Shown: piece after piece, positions 20,787 through 33,079 of the stretch
How positions within the stretch are numbered: the stretch's first letter is position 1
Layout of the letters: each line of letters starts with the position of its first letter
NCBI GenBank assembly: GCA_902552475.1
Contig: CACDJC010000006.1
Span: forward strand, 1-57,079
Source of the DNA: an uncultured Pelagibacteraceae bacterium
GTDB lineage: Bacteria; Pseudomonadota; Alphaproteobacteria; Pelagibacterales; Pelagibacteraceae
Direction of reading: 5' to 3'
DNA: 57,079 bases
Notes under the pieces: model-generated
Told to the model about the DNA's origin: nothing
What the model saw: only the letters and a program-made list of their open reading frames with translations
The model's database searches: none
Program-made: the position numbers and the translations under genes

Positions 20787-22121
20787 ATGATTTCAAAAAA
20801 TATATTTATTAAAACTTTTGGTTGTCAAATGAATGAATATGATTCTAATAGAATTTATGACTCTGTGAGCAAATTAGGATTTAATAAAACAAAAGATCAA
20901 TCTAATGCTGAGTGTTATATATTAAATACCTGTCATATTAGAGATAAAGCTAAAGAAAAAGTTTATCATGAAATAGGTAGAATTAAAAAGTTATACAGAG
21001 GGAAAAAAAAACCAATTATGGTTGTTGCAGGGTGCGTAGCGCAAGCAGAAAACGAAGAAATGCTTAAAAGAGAACCTTATATAGATATAGTTATTGGACC
21101 ACAGTCTTACCATAAAATTAATAGTCTTTTAGAAAAATATGTAGAAGAAAAAAAAGAGGAAGAAACTGAATTTGATACTGTTTCCAAATTTAATTATTTT
21201 GATGATATAAAAAACAAAGATAGTAAAATATCAGCCTACCTTACAATTCAAGAGGGCTGTGATAAGTTTTGCCACTTTTGTGTAGTGCCTTATACTAGGG
21301 GGCCAGAGTATTCTAGACCGTTTAATCAAATAATAAAAGAAGCTGAGCAGTTAATTAAAAATGGAGTTAAAGAGATAACACTTTTGGGTCAAAATGTTAA
21401 TGCATATTCATATAAAGAAAACTCAAAAGAATATAGAATTTCTGATTTAATAAATTATCTTAATCAATACAATGAGTTAAGTAGAATTAGATATACAACA
21501 TCCCATCCAAAAGATATGACAGATGATTTAATTGATTGTTATTCTTCGTCTAAAAAATTGATGCCATTTGTTCACTTACCTATACAAAGTGGATCTGACA
21601 AAATTTTAAAATTAATGAATAGAAAACATACAGTAGAAGATTATTTATTAATTTATAAAAAGTTGCAAAAAATAAACCCTGAAATTAAATTTTCTAGTGA
21701 TTTTATTATTGGTTATCCGGGAGAAACAGAAAAAGAATTTAATGAAACTTTAAATTTATTGGAAAAAATTAATTTTATTAACTCTTTTTCATTTATTTTT
21801 AGCCCAAGACCGGGAACAAAAGCTGCAAATCTAAAGACAATAAATAACGATTTAACAAAAGAAAGATTGATTATAATTCAAAAAAAATTATTTAATAATC
21901 AAATAGAGATTAATAAATCTATGGAAAAAAGTTCAATAGAAGTTCTAGTAGAAAATAAACTTGAAAATCAAAATAAATATTTTGGAAGAAACAAGTTTTT
22001 ATCGTCAGTTATCTTTGATGCTGATAAAAATTATATTGGCAAGTTAATTAAAGTGAATATTGAAAAAAGTAATCAAAGCTCTTTATTTGGCAAAGTAGAA
22101 AAAAACATGAAAGCAGCTTAA
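20787..22121 (+). CDS. miaB: tRNA-2-methylthio-N6-dimethylallyladenosine synthase
   Basis: FIKTFGCQMNEYDS, EGCDKFCHFCVVPYTRG; start refined to ATG 20787. Confidence 0.95.
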   Translation: MISKNIFIKTFGCQMNEYDSNRIYDSVSKLGFNKTKDQSNAECYILNTCHIRDKAKEKVYHEIGRIKKLYRGKKKPIMVVAGCVAQAENEEMLKREPYIDIVIGPQSYHKINSLLEKYVEEKKEEETEFDTVSKFNYFDDIKNKDSKISAYLTIQEGCDKFCHFCVVPYTRGPEYSRPFNQIIKEAEQLIKNGVKEITLLGQNVNAYSYKENSKEYRISDLINYLNQYNELSRIRYTTSHPKDMTDDLIDCYSSSKKLMPFVHLPIQSGSDKILKLMNRKHTVEDYLLIYKKLQKINPEIKFSSDFIIGYPGETEKEFNETLNLLEKINFINSFSFIFSPRPGTKAANLKTINNDLTKERLIIIQKKLFNNQIEINKSMEKSSIEVLVENKLENQNKYFGRNKFLSSVIFDADKNYIGKLIKVNIEKSNQSSLFGKVEKNMKAA

Positions 22122-22122
22122 A

Positions 22123-23130
22123 TTGAATACTATTGCCCAAAAAAATATAAAGTCAGAGTTAAAATTTGTATACTCGGGTAATAATACTTTAAGTATTGTA
22201 TTTCAAAATAATAATTTACTTTTAGGAGTTGTAGGTGAGTTTAATAATAATTTAAAAGAATTAGAAAAAATAACTAAAACTAATATTTATTCAAGAGGAA
22301 ATTCTATATTGGTGAAAAGTGATATTAAAAAAAACGATTTGGTTAAAAATGCAATAGAATTTCTTACTAATCAATTTATAAATAATGGAACTATTGAAAA
22401 AAAAGATATATTTTCTTCCGTAAATAAATTTATGATTGATGAAAAAATTAATAGCTCAAAAAAGAATATAGAATATATAATAAAGACTCCAAAAAAGTCA
22501 GTAATTCCAAGATCCGAAAAACAAAAGAATTATGTTAGAGCTTTAAAAGAATCTGACATTACAATCTCAGCAGGACCCGCAGGTACAGGCAAAACTTTTC
22601 TTGCTGTTGCAGTTGCCCTTACAATGTTATTGGATAAAAAAATAGAAAGAATTATTCTATCAAGACCAGCTGTTGAAGCCGGGGAAAGGCTAGGCTTTCT
22701 CCCAGGAGATATGAGAGAAAAAGTTGATCCTTATCTTAGACCATTATATGACTCATTGTATGATTTATTAGATTATGAAAAAATTCAAAAAAAAATTGAA
22801 ATTGGAGATATAGAAATAGCTCCAATTGCATTTATGAGAGGTAGAACTCTTAAAAACTCATTTGCTATTCTTGATGAAGCTCAAAATGCAACAGATACTC
22901 AAATTAAAATGTTTTTAACAAGAATTGGAGAAAATTCTAAAATTGTTATTAATGGTGATCCATCCCAAATAGACTTACCAAATAAATCTTTATCTGGCCT
23001 AAATAGATCAAAAAAATTATTAGGACATTTAAAAGAGATATCTGTTGTTGATTTTGATCATTCTGATGTAGTTAGACATCCATTGGTTTCAAAAATAGTT
23101 AAAGCATATTCTGATAAAAATACAGACTAA
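22123..23130 (+). CDS. PhoH-like ATPase (YbeZ)
   Basis: SAGPAGTGKTFLAVAVAL, LDEAQNATDTQIKMFLTRIG, TTG start. Confidence 0.93.
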   Translation: MNTIAQKNIKSELKFVYSGNNTLSIVFQNNNLLLGVVGEFNNNLKELEKITKTNIYSRGNSILVKSDIKKNDLVKNAIEFLTNQFINNGTIEKKDIFSSVNKFMIDEKINSSKKNIEYIIKTPKKSVIPRSEKQKNYVRALKESDITISAGPAGTGKTFLAVAVALTMLLDKKIERIILSRPAVEAGERLGFLPGDMREKVDPYLRPLYDSLYDLLDYEKIQKKIEIGDIEIAPIAFMRGRTLKNSFAILDEAQNATDTQIKMFLTRIGENSKIVINGDPSQIDLPNKSLSGLNRSKKLLGHLKEISVVDFDHSDVVRHPLVSKIVKAYSDKNTD

Positions 23131-23564
23131 TGATTAAGGCCAACGTACTTATAGGTCACTTCAAATGGAAAAAAAAAATAAAAAACCCAAATGATTATTT
23201 TAAAAATAAACTTAGAAAAATATCAAAAATTTCTTCTTTTAAAAAAAAAAAACAAGAATTTTCAATTCTATTGACCAACAATAAAGAAATGAAAAGTTTA
23301 AATTATAAATTTAGAAAAAAAAATATACCTACAGATGTATTATCATTTCCTTTAAAAAATAAAAATTATATTGGTGATATAGCTATTTCATTTGAAATAA
23401 TTAATAAAAGGTCAAAAAAAACAAATTTTTTTTTAGAATTAGATAAAATGTGGATACATGGATATTTTCATTTAATTGGCTATGATCATAAAAAATTTAA
23501 TGATTATAAAAAAATGTTAAAAAAAGAAAAAGAAGTTTTAAAATATTTTCATAAACCAAATTGA
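23130..23564 (+). CDS. ybeY: Endoribonuclease YbeY
   Basis: NIPTDVLSFP, HGYFHLIGYDHKK. Confidence 0.92.
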   Translation: MIKANVLIGHFKWKKKIKNPNDYFKNKLRKISKISSFKKKKQEFSILLTNNKEMKSLNYKFRKKNIPTDVLSFPLKNKNYIGDIAISFEIINKRSKKTNFFLELDKMWIHGYFHLIGYDHKKFNDYKKMLKKEKEVLKYFHKPN

Positions 23565-25093
23565 CTTTGTTAAAGACCAATAAAATAAAATTTTACTTAA
23601 TACCTTTTTTTTTAGGTTTAATATCTTCTTTCAGTCTTCCGCCATATAGTTTTTTTTTTATAAATTTTTTTACTTTTCCATTTTTATTATTTTATCTGAT
23701 ATCCAATAAACATTTGGGTAAATCATCATCTTTTTGTATAGGTTGGATGTTTGGGTTTGGATATTTTATATCCAATTTATATTGGATAACAAACTCACTA
23801 ACTTTTGATGAAACTTTTAAGCCATTAATTCCTTTTGCTTTAATTTTAATTCCTCTCTTTTTAGGAGCTTTTTATGGACTTGCATCTTTATTATCTTTCA
23901 TTATTGGTTTAAATAAAAATTTTTCTTCTATAATTATTTTCTCAACATTTCTTTCGTTATCTGAATATTTAAGAGGTTTTATATTTGGCGGGTTTCCTTG
24001 GAATCTAATAGTTTTTAGTTTAACAGATAATTTACCTTTAATACAAATTCTCTCATTTGTAGGAACTTATACATTAAATCTTATATTTATTACTTTATGT
24101 TTAATACCAACTATTATTTTTTTTAAATATTCAAATAAGATTAAAATATTTTATTTAACTTTTACTTTTTTAATTTTCATAATAAACTTTATATTTGGCA
24201 ATTTAATAATTAAAAATTATGAAAAAATAGAAGGAACTGATTTAGAAAATTCAATAAAAGTTATTTCACCAAAAATTGATATAAATAGATTTTTACAAGA
24301 TATAAACCCTGAAAAAATTTTATTGGACTTAATAAAAATAAGTAAACCAGATAAAACAAAAAAAACTATTTTTATATTTCCAGAGGGAATTCTTTCCAAT
24401 ATTTATTTATACGATTTAAAAAAATATAATTATTTATTTTTAGAAAATTTTTCCAATAATCATAAAATTATTTTAGGAATAAATAGCTATGAAGACTCAA
24501 AAATTTTTAACTCTTTAGTAGTTATAGATAATAATACAAATGTTTTATCAAAATATGATAAAAATAAATTAGTCCCATTTGGTGAATTTCTACCATTTGA
24601 AAATTTTTTTAAAAAATTAGGTTTTAAAAAAATAACTCATGGCTATCTTTCATTTTCTTCAAGCTACACAAGGGACTTAATAAATATAAACAGACTAAAT
24701 TTTCTTCCACTGATATGTTATGAAATAATCTATTCTGGAAATCTAAAAAATAGTATTAATTTAGATTATGACTTTATTTTAAATATATCTGAAGATGGTT
24801 GGTTTGGTAAGTCAGTCGGGCCTCACCAGCATTTTTCACATTCAATATTTAGATCAATTGAGGAGGGAAAAAATGTTATTCGTTCAGCAAACAATGGTAT
24901 TTCGGCATTTATTAATTCAAAAGGTCAAGTAATTAGTAAAATTATAACAACCAAAAAGGGATTTATTGAGATCAAAAGTTTTAAACAGGTTAAAAAGACT
25001 CATTTTAGTTCATATGGTAACAAGATATTCTTTTATTTTTTAATAATTTATATTAGTTTGATTGCTTTTTTAAAAATAAGGGAGAACAAATGA
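23561..25093 (+). CDS. lnt: Apolipoprotein N-acyltransferase
   Basis: [59 protein letters not shown]. Confidence 0.93.
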   Translation: MTLLKTNKIKFYLIPFFLGLISSFSLPPYSFFFINFFTFPFLLFYLISNKHLGKSSSFCIGWMFGFGYFISNLYWITNSLTFDETFKPLIPFALILIPLFLGAFYGLASLLSFIIGLNKNFSSIIIFSTFLSLSEYLRGFIFGGFPWNLIVFSLTDNLPLIQILSFVGTYTLNLIFITLCLIPTIIFFKYSNKIKIFYLTFTFLIFIINFIFGNLIIKNYEKIEGTDLENSIKVISPKIDINRFLQDINPEKILLDLIKISKPDKTKKTIFIFPEGILSNIYLYDLKKYNYLFLENFSNNHKIILGINSYEDSKIFNSLVVIDNNTNVLSKYDKNKLVPFGEFLPFENFFKKLGFKKITHGYLSFSSSYTRDLININRLNFLPLICYEIIYSGNLKNSINLDYDFILNISEDGWFGKSVGPHQHFSHSIFRSIEEGKNVIRSANNGISAFINSKGQVISKIITTKKGFIEIKSFKQVKKTHFSSYGNKIFFYFLIIYISLIAFLKIRENK

Positions 25094-26250
25094 AGAAAGA
25101 TTTTTTATTTACAAGTGAGTCGGTTTCCGAAGGTCATCCAGATAAGGTATGTGACAGAATTTCAGACATGGTTGTTGATACTTACTTAGGTATGGAACCA
25201 CAAGCTAGGGTAGCTTGTGAAACCTTAACAACTACAAACAAAGTCGTATTGGCAGGAGAAACAAGAGGACCTGATATCAATAAAGAACAATTAATTTCTC
25301 AAGTAAGAGATTGCATTAAGGATATTGGTTATGATCAAGAAGGTTTTACTTGGAAAGAAGCTACTAGGATAGAAAGTCATCTTCATTCTCAATCAGCTGA
25401 TATAGCAATGGGAGTAGATTCATCGGGAAATAAAGATGAAGGAGCAGGAGACCAGGGAATAATGTTTGGTTATGCTTGCAACGAAACTGATGTTTTAATG
25501 CCAGCTCCTATTCATTATTCACATAAAATTTTAAGATTGATGGCTGAAGATAGAAAATCTGGAAATCTAAATGGAATAGAGCCAGATTCAAAAAGTCAAA
25601 TTACTATTGAATATAAAGATGGCAAACCATCAGCGGTAAAATCAGTAGTGATTTCTACACAACATTCCAAAGATGTTAACTTAGCAAAAGTAAAAGATCT
25701 TTGTATGCCATACATTGAGAAATCTATTCCAAAAAATTTATTAGGAAATCTTGATGAAAATGAAATTTATATAAATCCTACCGGAAACTTTGTAATTGGT
25801 GGACCAGATGGAGATAGTGGTTTAACTGGTAGAAAAATTATTGTTGATACATATGGAGGTGCAGCACCTCATGGTGGTGGAGCATTTTCAGGAAAAGATC
25901 CAACAAAAGTAGATAGATCAGCAGCATATGCTTCAAGATATCTCGCAAAAAATGTTGTAGCTTCAGGAATTGCTAACAAGTGTTTAATTCAATTAGCATA
26001 TGCTATAGGTGTCTCAAAACCTTTATCAATATATGTAGATTTATTTGATAATGATGAGGAAAAAAACATCCATGTTGAGAAATTAATAAATGAAAATTTT
26101 GATTTAAGCCCTAGAGGAATTAGAGAAATGCTAGGTTTAAACAAAGCAATATATCAAAAAACAGCTGCATACGGCCATTTTGGAAGAGAACCAGAATCAG
26201 ATGGTTCATTTTCATGGGAAAAAACCGATAAATCTGAGGTTTTTAAATAA
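25090..26250 (+). CDS. metK: S-adenosylmethionine synthetase
   Basis: [47 protein letters not shown]. Confidence 0.98.
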   Translation: MKKDFLFTSESVSEGHPDKVCDRISDMVVDTYLGMEPQARVACETLTTTNKVVLAGETRGPDINKEQLISQVRDCIKDIGYDQEGFTWKEATRIESHLHSQSADIAMGVDSSGNKDEGAGDQGIMFGYACNETDVLMPAPIHYSHKILRLMAEDRKSGNLNGIEPDSKSQITIEYKDGKPSAVKSVVISTQHSKDVNLAKVKDLCMPYIEKSIPKNLLGNLDENEIYINPTGNFVIGGPDGDSGLTGRKIIVDTYGGAAPHGGGAFSGKDPTKVDRSAAYASRYLAKNVVASGIANKCLIQLAYAIGVSKPLSIYVDLFDNDEEKNIHVEKLINENFDLSPRGIREMLGLNKAIYQKTAAYGHFGREPESDGSFSWEKTDKSEVFK

Positions 26251-26310
26251 GCAATTAAAGTTGAAAATATAAAAAAAACACATATATTCCAGGTACATTG
26301 TTGAAATTTC

Positions 26311-26337
26311 AAAATGGGCCTAGGCCCATTTTTTTTT
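26311..26337 (+). terminator. Intrinsic terminator/attenuator between metK and nusA
   Basis: AAAATGGGC-CTAG-GCCCATTTT perfect stem followed by a T run; GGAG Shine-Dalgarno immediately after. Confidence 0.8.
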
Positions 26338-26350
26338 GGAGTAAATAAAT

Positions 26351-27904
26351 ATGCTAAATAGAAGAGCAGATAAATTAGAACTATTAAGAATTGCAGAAGC
26401 AGTTGCTTTAGAAAAATCTATTGATAAGGAACTTATTATTGGGTCAATGGAAACAGGAATCGCAAAGGCTGCTAAATCAAAATTTGGATCGGAAAATGAA
26501 ATCAAAGTTGAAATTAATAGAGATAATGGTGATATTGGAATATTTAGAAAATTGTTAATTGTTGAAAATCCAGAAAATGCAAACATAGAAATTAGCCTTG
26601 AGGATGCAGTCAAATTAAACGAATTAAATAAAGATAAAAAAGTTGGAGATGAAATTCTACAACCTCTTCCATCTTTTGATTTTGGAAGAATTGCAGCTCA
26701 AACTGCTAAGCAAGTTATAAGTTTTAATGTAAGAGAGGCAGAAAGAGAAAGACAATTCAATGATTTTATTGATAAAAAAGATTCTATATTAAGTGGTATC
26801 GTTAAACGTTTAGAGTTTGGAAATGTAATTGTTGATCTAGGAAGAACAGAAGCAATTATCCAAAAAAATGAAATGATACCAAGAGAAAATATTAAAGCTG
26901 GTGATAGAGTAAAAGCTTATTGTTTAGATGTAAGAAGAGAACCTAGGGGACAACAAATATTTTTATCTAGAGCTCATCCTAAATTTATGGAAAAATTATT
27001 TATTCAAGAGGTTCCAGAGATTTATGATGGTTTAATTGAAATTAAATGTTCATCAAGAGATCCAGGAAGTAGAGCTAAAATTTGTGTCAAGGCCATTGAC
27101 ACTTCATTGGATCCAGTCGGAGCATGTGTGGGTATGAGAGGAAGCAGAGTACAAGCAGTTGTGAATGAGCTTCAAGGAGAAAAAATTGATATTGTAAATT
27201 GGTCGGAAGATCCTGCCGTTGTAGTTGCAAATGCTCTTTCTCCTGCCGAAGTACAAAGAGTTAATGTTGATAATGATTCAAAAAAACTTGATGTAATTCT
27301 AACTGAAGAGAACTTAAGTAAAGCAATAGGTAGACGAGGTCAAAACGTAAGATTAGCTACAAAATTATTAAATTATGAAATTAATATAATGACTGAGCAG
27401 GAAGACTCTGAGAGAAGACAATTAGAGTTTAAGGAAAAAACAGACAATTTTGTTAAAAACCTAGAACTAGATGAAACTTTAGGCCAACTTTTAGTTGCCG
27501 AGGGCTTTTCATCAATTGATGATATAAAAGATAGTGAGCCGGAGGCATTAACAAAAATAGAAGGAATAGAAGAGGACACAGCAAAGGAATTAATTGAAAG
27601 AGCATTAGAATTTTATCAAAAAGATCAAGAAGAAATTTCAAAAAGAATAAAGGATCTTGGTTTAGAGAATGATTTGATTAATCACCAAGGATTAACTCCT
27701 GGTATGTTGGTAACTCTTGGTGAGCAGAAAATTTTAACTTTAAATGATCTAGCTGATTTGGCTTCAGATGAATTAACGGGAAGTTATGATGTTGTAAAAG
27801 GAGAAAGAATCAAAATTAAGGGTTATTTGGAAGATTTTGCTTTATCAAAAAAAGAAGCAGATGATATAATTATGTCAGCTAGAGATGTAGTTTATAAAGA
27901 TTGA
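26351..27904 (+). CDS. nusA: Transcription termination/antitermination factor NusA
   Basis: S1 domain, DPVGACVGMRGSRVQAVVNELQGEKIDIV, AIGRRGQNVRLA. Confidence 0.97.
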   Translation: MLNRRADKLELLRIAEAVALEKSIDKELIIGSMETGIAKAAKSKFGSENEIKVEINRDNGDIGIFRKLLIVENPENANIEISLEDAVKLNELNKDKKVGDEILQPLPSFDFGRIAAQTAKQVISFNVREAERERQFNDFIDKKDSILSGIVKRLEFGNVIVDLGRTEAIIQKNEMIPRENIKAGDRVKAYCLDVRREPRGQQIFLSRAHPKFMEKLFIQEVPEIYDGLIEIKCSSRDPGSRAKICVKAIDTSLDPVGACVGMRGSRVQAVVNELQGEKIDIVNWSEDPAVVVANALSPAEVQRVNVDNDSKKLDVILTEENLSKAIGRRGQNVRLATKLLNYEINIMTEQEDSERRQLEFKEKTDNFVKNLELDETLGQLLVAEGFSSIDDIKDSEPEALTKIEGIEEDTAKELIERALEFYQKDQEEISKRIKDLGLENDLINHQGLTPGMLVTLGEQKILTLNDLADLASDELTGSYDVVKGERIKIKGYLEDFALSKKEADDIIMSARDVVYKD

Positions 27905-27914
27905 AAGATGGAAA

Positions 27915-30137
27915 ATGGAAAAGAAAAAATTAAAATTATCAATTTCTGGGAGTTCCAAAAAAACTTTTAGTAGTATAGAACAAGCAAAGACACAATCTAA
28001 AAATACTGTAGTTATTGAAAAAAAATCTTCAAAATTTCCAGGCAAATCTCAATTTTCAAGACAAAATAATAGGAATGAAAAACCTAGAACTTCTAATTTT
28101 TTAACAAAAAAACCAAGTTTTACAAAACCTTCTTTACCATCTTCAGCATCAGACTTTGAAAAAAGAAAATTAGCAGAACAAAGAGCCACAAGACGATTAA
28201 AAGGTGAAGTAGCTCCAAGAGAAACCAAACCAAATAAACTTGGTGAAAAAAGAAGAGAATTAAAATTAACTATATCTCGGGCCTTAAGTGATGAACACAT
28301 TGAAAAAAAATCAAGAAGTTTAGCTTCTTTAAGAAGAGCTAAACAAAAAGAAAATCGTAATTTAAACCAAATAGATGCAAAGGAAAATTTTAAGCAGGTA
28401 AAAAGAGATATTAATTTACCAGAAGTTATAACTATAAGAGAACTTGCTAATAGAATGGCCGAGCAATCAAGCAATATAATTAAACATTTATTGAGTATGG
28501 GGGTAACAGCAACAATTAATCATACAATAGATGCTGATACAGCAGAATATTTAGTTAAAGAATTTGGTCATAACCCAATTAGAGAAGAAAAAGCAGAGGA
28601 GATTATTGAAAAAATAAAAGAAGTTAAAACAGATAATTTAAAAAATCGTGCACCTATAGTGACAGTAATGGGACATGTTGATCATGGAAAGACATCTGTG
28701 TTGGATGTTTTAAGAAAGGCAAATGTAGTATCAGGGGAATTTGGTGGAATAACTCAGCATATAGGAGCCTATCAAATAAAACATGATAATAGTAAGATTA
28801 CTTTCATAGATACACCTGGGCATGCGGCATTTACTGAAATGAGAGCAAGAGGTTCTAAACTTACAGATGTTGTAATTTTAGTTGTTGCAGCAGATGATGG
28901 AGTAAAACCACAAACAATTGAGTCAATAAAACACGCAAAAGCTGCCAAGGTACCTATAGTTGTTGCAATTAATAAGTGTGATTTACCAGAAGCCGATCCA
29001 CAAAAAGTAAAAAATCAATTACTAGAATATGAATTAATTGCTGAAGATCTTTCAGGAGATACTTTGATGGTTGAAATATCAACTAAAACAAAAAAAAATC
29101 TAGATAAACTAGTTGAGGCAGTCTTACTTCAGGCTGAACTTTTAGATCTAAAGACAGACTTTGAGATGAATGCCAAAGGTATAGTTTTGGAGTCAAAAAT
29201 AGACATTGGAAGAGGTCCTATTGCAAATGTTATAATTACAGCAGGAACTTTAAAAAAAGGAGATTTTTTTGTAAGTGGACTTAAATGGGGAAAGATAAGA
29301 GCAATAATTAGTGATTTAGGTGAGAATATTGAATTTGCAGAACCTGCAACCCCTATAGAAATTATTGGAATTAATGGAGCTGCAAAAGCTGGGGATGATT
29401 TTATAGTATTATCAAATGAAAAAGAGGCAAAGTCTTTATGTGAAGCAAGAATACAAGAGTCAAAAGAAGGAAAAAATCCTTTAACTTTTGTTACACAAGA
29501 TTCGGCATTTAAAACAACTATTTCAGAAGAATTAAATATTATTATTAAATCTGATGTGCATGGTTCTTCAGAAGCAATTAAAAATGCAATAAATCAAATA
29601 AAACACGAAGAAGTTAAACCAAAAATACTTCTTTCTGACATAGGTATGGTTACCGAAACTGATGTAACTTTGGCCAAAGCATCAAAAGCAATATTAATTG
29701 CTTTTAATGTAAAACCAAGCAAAGAAGCAAAAAAGAGAGCTGAACAAGAAAAGATTACAATATCTTCATTTAATATTATTTATGAAGTTCTTGATTTTAT
29801 AAAATCAAAAATGGGAGGGTTATTATCACCAGATATTGATGAAAAAGTTATTGGAAGTGCTGAAATTCTTGAAATATTTAAAGTATCAAAAGTTGGAAAA
29901 GTTGCAGGCTCCAAAGTTGTTGAAGGAGAAATTACACAAGATTCTAATGCAAGAGTAATTAGAGATGGTACAATTATATTTAGTGGGAAAATTGGATCTA
30001 TTTTCAGAGAAAAAAATCAAACAAAACAAGTTTCAGCAGGTTTAGAATGTGGAATTACACTCAAAGATTTTGGGGACTTTCAAAAAAAAGACATTATCGA
30101 AGTATACAACTCAACAATTACAGAAAGAACAATTTAA
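27915..30137 (+). CDS. infB: Translation initiation factor IF-2
   Basis: [34 protein letters not shown]. Confidence 0.98.
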   Translation: MEKKKLKLSISGSSKKTFSSIEQAKTQSKNTVVIEKKSSKFPGKSQFSRQNNRNEKPRTSNFLTKKPSFTKPSLPSSASDFEKRKLAEQRATRRLKGEVAPRETKPNKLGEKRRELKLTISRALSDEHIEKKSRSLASLRRAKQKENRNLNQIDAKENFKQVKRDINLPEVITIRELANRMAEQSSNIIKHLLSMGVTATINHTIDADTAEYLVKEFGHNPIREEKAEEIIEKIKEVKTDNLKNRAPIVTVMGHVDHGKTSVLDVLRKANVVSGEFGGITQHIGAYQIKHDNSKITFIDTPGHAAFTEMRARGSKLTDVVILVVAADDGVKPQTIESIKHAKAAKVPIVVAINKCDLPEADPQKVKNQLLEYELIAEDLSGDTLMVEISTKTKKNLDKLVEAVLLQAELLDLKTDFEMNAKGIVLESKIDIGRGPIANVIITAGTLKKGDFFVSGLKWGKIRAIISDLGENIEFAEPATPIEIIGINGAAKAGDDFIVLSNEKEAKSLCEARIQESKEGKNPLTFVTQDSAFKTTISEELNIIIKSDVHGSSEAIKNAINQIKHEEVKPKILLSDIGMVTETDVTLAKASKAILIAFNVKPSKEAKKRAEQEKITISSFNIIYEVLDFIKSKMGGLLSPDIDEKVIGSAEILEIFKVSKVGKVAGSKVVEGEITQDSNARVIRDGTIIFSGKIGSIFREKNQTKQVSAGLECGITLKDFGDFQKKDIIEVYNSTITERTI

Positions 30138-30509
30138 ATGGCTAGTCTAGGAAAACCAGTGACACAAAGACAATTAAGAGTTGGAGAAATGATCAAGCAA
30201 GCTCTTGGAATGATTTTTATAAGAGATGAAGCAAAATTAACTGATTTATCAACAAAAGAAATTACAGTGACCGAAGTTAGAATGTCTCAAGATTTAAAAA
30301 CAGCTAAAATTTTTGTTATGCCCTTAGGTGGCAAAAATGCTGACGAAACTGTTGATAAATTAAAAGAATTTTCATTTGTAATTAGAAAAGTTTTATCAAA
30401 AAAAATAATAATGAAGTTTTTACCAAAACTTTATTTTGTTAAGGATAATTCATTTGATTATGCTGAAAAAATTGAAAACTTAATAAAACAAACTAATAAA
30501 CAAGGATAA
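30138..30509 (+). CDS. rbfA: Ribosome-binding factor A
   Basis: QRQLRVGEMIKQAL, position after infB. Confidence 0.92.
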   Translation: MASLGKPVTQRQLRVGEMIKQALGMIFIRDEAKLTDLSTKEITVTEVRMSQDLKTAKIFVMPLGGKNADETVDKLKEFSFVIRKVLSKKIIMKFLPKLYFVKDNSFDYAEKIENLIKQTNKQG

Positions 30510-30510
30510 T

Positions 30511-30762
30511 ATGATGGCAAAAAAAGCAACAGAACTAGCGATCCATGAGAAAGATACAGGTTCGTCAGAAGTTCAAGTAGCTCAATTGACAAATAAAATT
30601 GAGAACTTATCAAAACATATTAAACAGTATAAGAAAGATAAACACTCATCAGTAGGTTTATTGAGAGCTGTTAATAGAAGAAAAAAACTATTAGACTATT
30701 TGAAGAAAAATAAAATTGAGTCTTATAAAGAAGTAATATCGAAACTAAATTTAAGGAAGTAA
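30511..30762 (+). CDS. rpsO: 30S ribosomal protein S15
   Basis: DTGSSEVQVAQLTNKI, LLRAVNRRKKLLDYLKK. Confidence 0.96.
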   Translation: MMAKKATELAIHEKDTGSSEVQVAQLTNKIENLSKHIKQYKKDKHSSVGLLRAVNRRKKLLDYLKKNKIESYKEVISKLNLRK

Positions 30763-32835
30763 ATGTTTAAAGTAGTAAAAAAAGAAGTAGAAATAGCAGG
30801 AAAAAAAATAAGTTTAGAGACAGGAAAAATAGCAAGACAAGCAGATGGTTCAATTGTTGCACAATGTGGTGAGACAGTTGTATTGGCTACAGCAGTTGGT
30901 GCAAAAAAAGTAAATCCAGATGTAGATTACTTTCCTTTATCAGTAAATTATCAAGAAAAATATTATGCAGCAGGTAAAATTCCTGGTGGTTATTTTAAAA
31001 GAGAAGCAAGGCCAACAGAAAGTGAAACTTTAATTTCAAGATTAATAGACAGACCTATAAGACCTTTGTTTCCAGATGAATTCAAAAATGAAGTACAGGT
31101 ACTTCCAACAGTAATTTCATATGATAAAGAAAATGAAGCAGATGTTCTTTCTATCATTGCTTCATCAGCAGCTTTAGCAATCTCAGGAATGCCTTTTATG
31201 GGACCTGTAGGTGCTTCTAGAGTTGGTTTTATTGAAGGAAAATACGTACTTAACCCCTCTAAGGAAGATCTTAAAAATTCTAAATTAGATTTAGTAGTAG
31301 CAGGAACCAAAGATGCAGTTCTTATGGTTGAATCTGAAGCAAATGGTTTAACCGAAGAAGAAATGTTAAATGCAGTAAAATTTGGTCATGAAGGTTTTGT
31401 GCCTGTAATTCAGATGATAGAAGATTTATCTAAAGAATGTAAAAAACCTGCTTGGGAAGTGGAGAAGAAAGATCTTTCTGAAGTTAAAAAAAAGCTTGAA
31501 GATGAATTTACAGCTGATTTAACAAAAGCTTTTGCTACAAGGGACAAGCAAGATAGATCAAATCAAATTTCAGAAATAACAGACAAAGCTAAAAAATTGT
31601 TTGAAGAAAATGAAAATTATACTGAACTTGATGTTAACTATGAACTTAAAAATCTTGAGAAAAGAATAGTTAGAACAGATATTCTTAAAAATAAAAATCG
31701 TATTGATGGAAGAGGTCTTGCAGATGTAAGACCAATAATGTGTGAAGTAGGTATTTTACCAAGAACTCATGGTTCAGCATTATTTACTAGAGGAGAAACT
31801 CAGGCAATAGTTACAACAACTTTAGGAACATCGGATGACGAACAAAGGATAGAAAGTTTAGATGGTCTCCAAAAAGAAAGATTTATGCTTCATTATAACT
31901 TTCCACCATTTTCAGTTGGAGAAACTGGAAGAATTGGAACTGGAAGAAGAGAAATTGGACATGGAAAACTTGCTTGGAGAGCAATCAACTCATCATTACC
32001 ATCTAAAGAAAGTTTCCCTTACACTTTTAGAATTGTTTCTGAGATTACTGAGTCAAATGGTTCTTCTTCTATGGCGACAGTATGTGGAACATCATTAGCA
32101 TTAATGGATGCGGGTGTACCAATGAAAGAGCCAGTAGCAGGAATTGCAATGGGACTAATAAAAGAAGGAGATGAGTTTAGTGTATTGTCAGACATTTTAG
32201 GAGATGAAGATCATTTAGGTGATATGGATTTTAAAGTTGCTGGAACAAAAGATGGAATTACATCTCTTCAAATGGATATCAAAATTACAGGTATTACTTT
32301 TGAAATTATGGAGCAAGCTTTAAATCAGGCTAAAGATGGAAGAATTCATATCTTAGGCGAAATGAATAAAGCTCTTGATAAATCAAGAGATGATGTTGGT
32401 AAACATACTCCAAAAATGGAAAAAATAACTGTTGATAAAAAAGATATAGCAGCCGTTATTGGTAAGGGTGGAGCAACAATAAGAGAAATCGTTGAACACT
32501 CAGGTGCTAAAGTTGATGTTAATGATGAAGGTGTAGTAACAGTTGCTGCTCCTGACGAAGAGTCTAGAAATAAAGCAATGCAAATGATCAAAGACATTAC
32601 GGCTAAGGCTGAATTGAATAAGATTTATAACGGAAAAGTTATGAAAATTATGGAATTTGGTGCATTTGTTAACTTTTTAGGCAAGCAAGATGGTCTTGTA
32701 CATATATCAGAACTTGCCGATAAAAGAGTTGCCAAGGTAACTGATGTTGTTAAAGAAGGTGATGAAGTAAAAGTCAAAGTCATCGGATTTGATAGAGGAA
32801 AAGTAAAACTTTCTATTAAACAAGCGGCAGTTTAA
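30763..32835 (+). CDS. pnp: Polyribonucleotide nucleotidyltransferase
   Basis: Full PNPase with KH ([12 protein letters not shown]) and S1 domains. Confidence 0.98.
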   Translation: MFKVVKKEVEIAGKKISLETGKIARQADGSIVAQCGETVVLATAVGAKKVNPDVDYFPLSVNYQEKYYAAGKIPGGYFKREARPTESETLISRLIDRPIRPLFPDEFKNEVQVLPTVISYDKENEADVLSIIASSAALAISGMPFMGPVGASRVGFIEGKYVLNPSKEDLKNSKLDLVVAGTKDAVLMVESEANGLTEEEMLNAVKFGHEGFVPVIQMIEDLSKECKKPAWEVEKKDLSEVKKKLEDEFTADLTKAFATRDKQDRSNQISEITDKAKKLFEENENYTELDVNYELKNLEKRIVRTDILKNKNRIDGRGLADVRPIMCEVGILPRTHGSALFTRGETQAIVTTTLGTSDDEQRIESLDGLQKERFMLHYNFPPFSVGETGRIGTGRREIGHGKLAWRAINSSLPSKESFPYTFRIVSEITESNGSSSMATVCGTSLALMDAGVPMKEPVAGIAMGLIKEGDEFSVLSDILGDEDHLGDMDFKVAGTKDGITSLQMDIKITGITFEIMEQALNQAKDGRIHILGEMNKALDKSRDDVGKHTPKMEKITVDKKDIAAVIGKGGATIREIVEHSGAKVDVNDEGVVTVAAPDEESRNKAMQMIKDITAKAELNKIYNGKVMKIMEFGAFVNFLGKQDGLVHISELADKRVAKVTDVVKEGDEVKVKVIGFDRGKVKLSIKQAAV

Positions 32836-32836
32836 T

Positions 32837-33067
32837 ATGCAAAATCAAGAAATAATTAAAATAATTGAAAATCTTAAGGGTCGTAGAGATTACGAGCAAA
32901 AAAAAGCAACAAAATTAGGCTTTAATTCACTTTATGCATATTTTGAAGATAAAATTTTAAAAGAAAAAAGAGCTATAGAAGATAAGAAAAAAGAATTAGA
33001 AGAAACAAAAAATCATAGTGAATTAATAATCAAAGATAAAAAGAAAAAAAGTTGTAGCTGTTGTTAA
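32837..33067 (+). CDS. 76-aa coiled-coil-like small protein with SCSCC C-terminus
   Basis: Starts 1 nt after the pnp stop; charged helical body; KKKKSCSCC tail. Confidence 0.7.
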   Translation: MQNQEIIKIIENLKGRRDYEQKKATKLGFNSLYAYFEDKILKEKRAIEDKKKELEETKNHSELIIKDKKKKSCSCC

Positions 33068-33079
33068 ATAAATCCCTTT

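Noticed and set aside
25020-25090. Possible SAM riboswitch upstream of metK
   Set aside because: metK overlaps the lnt stop (ATGA) and no SAM-II/SAM-V-like leader or spacer exists
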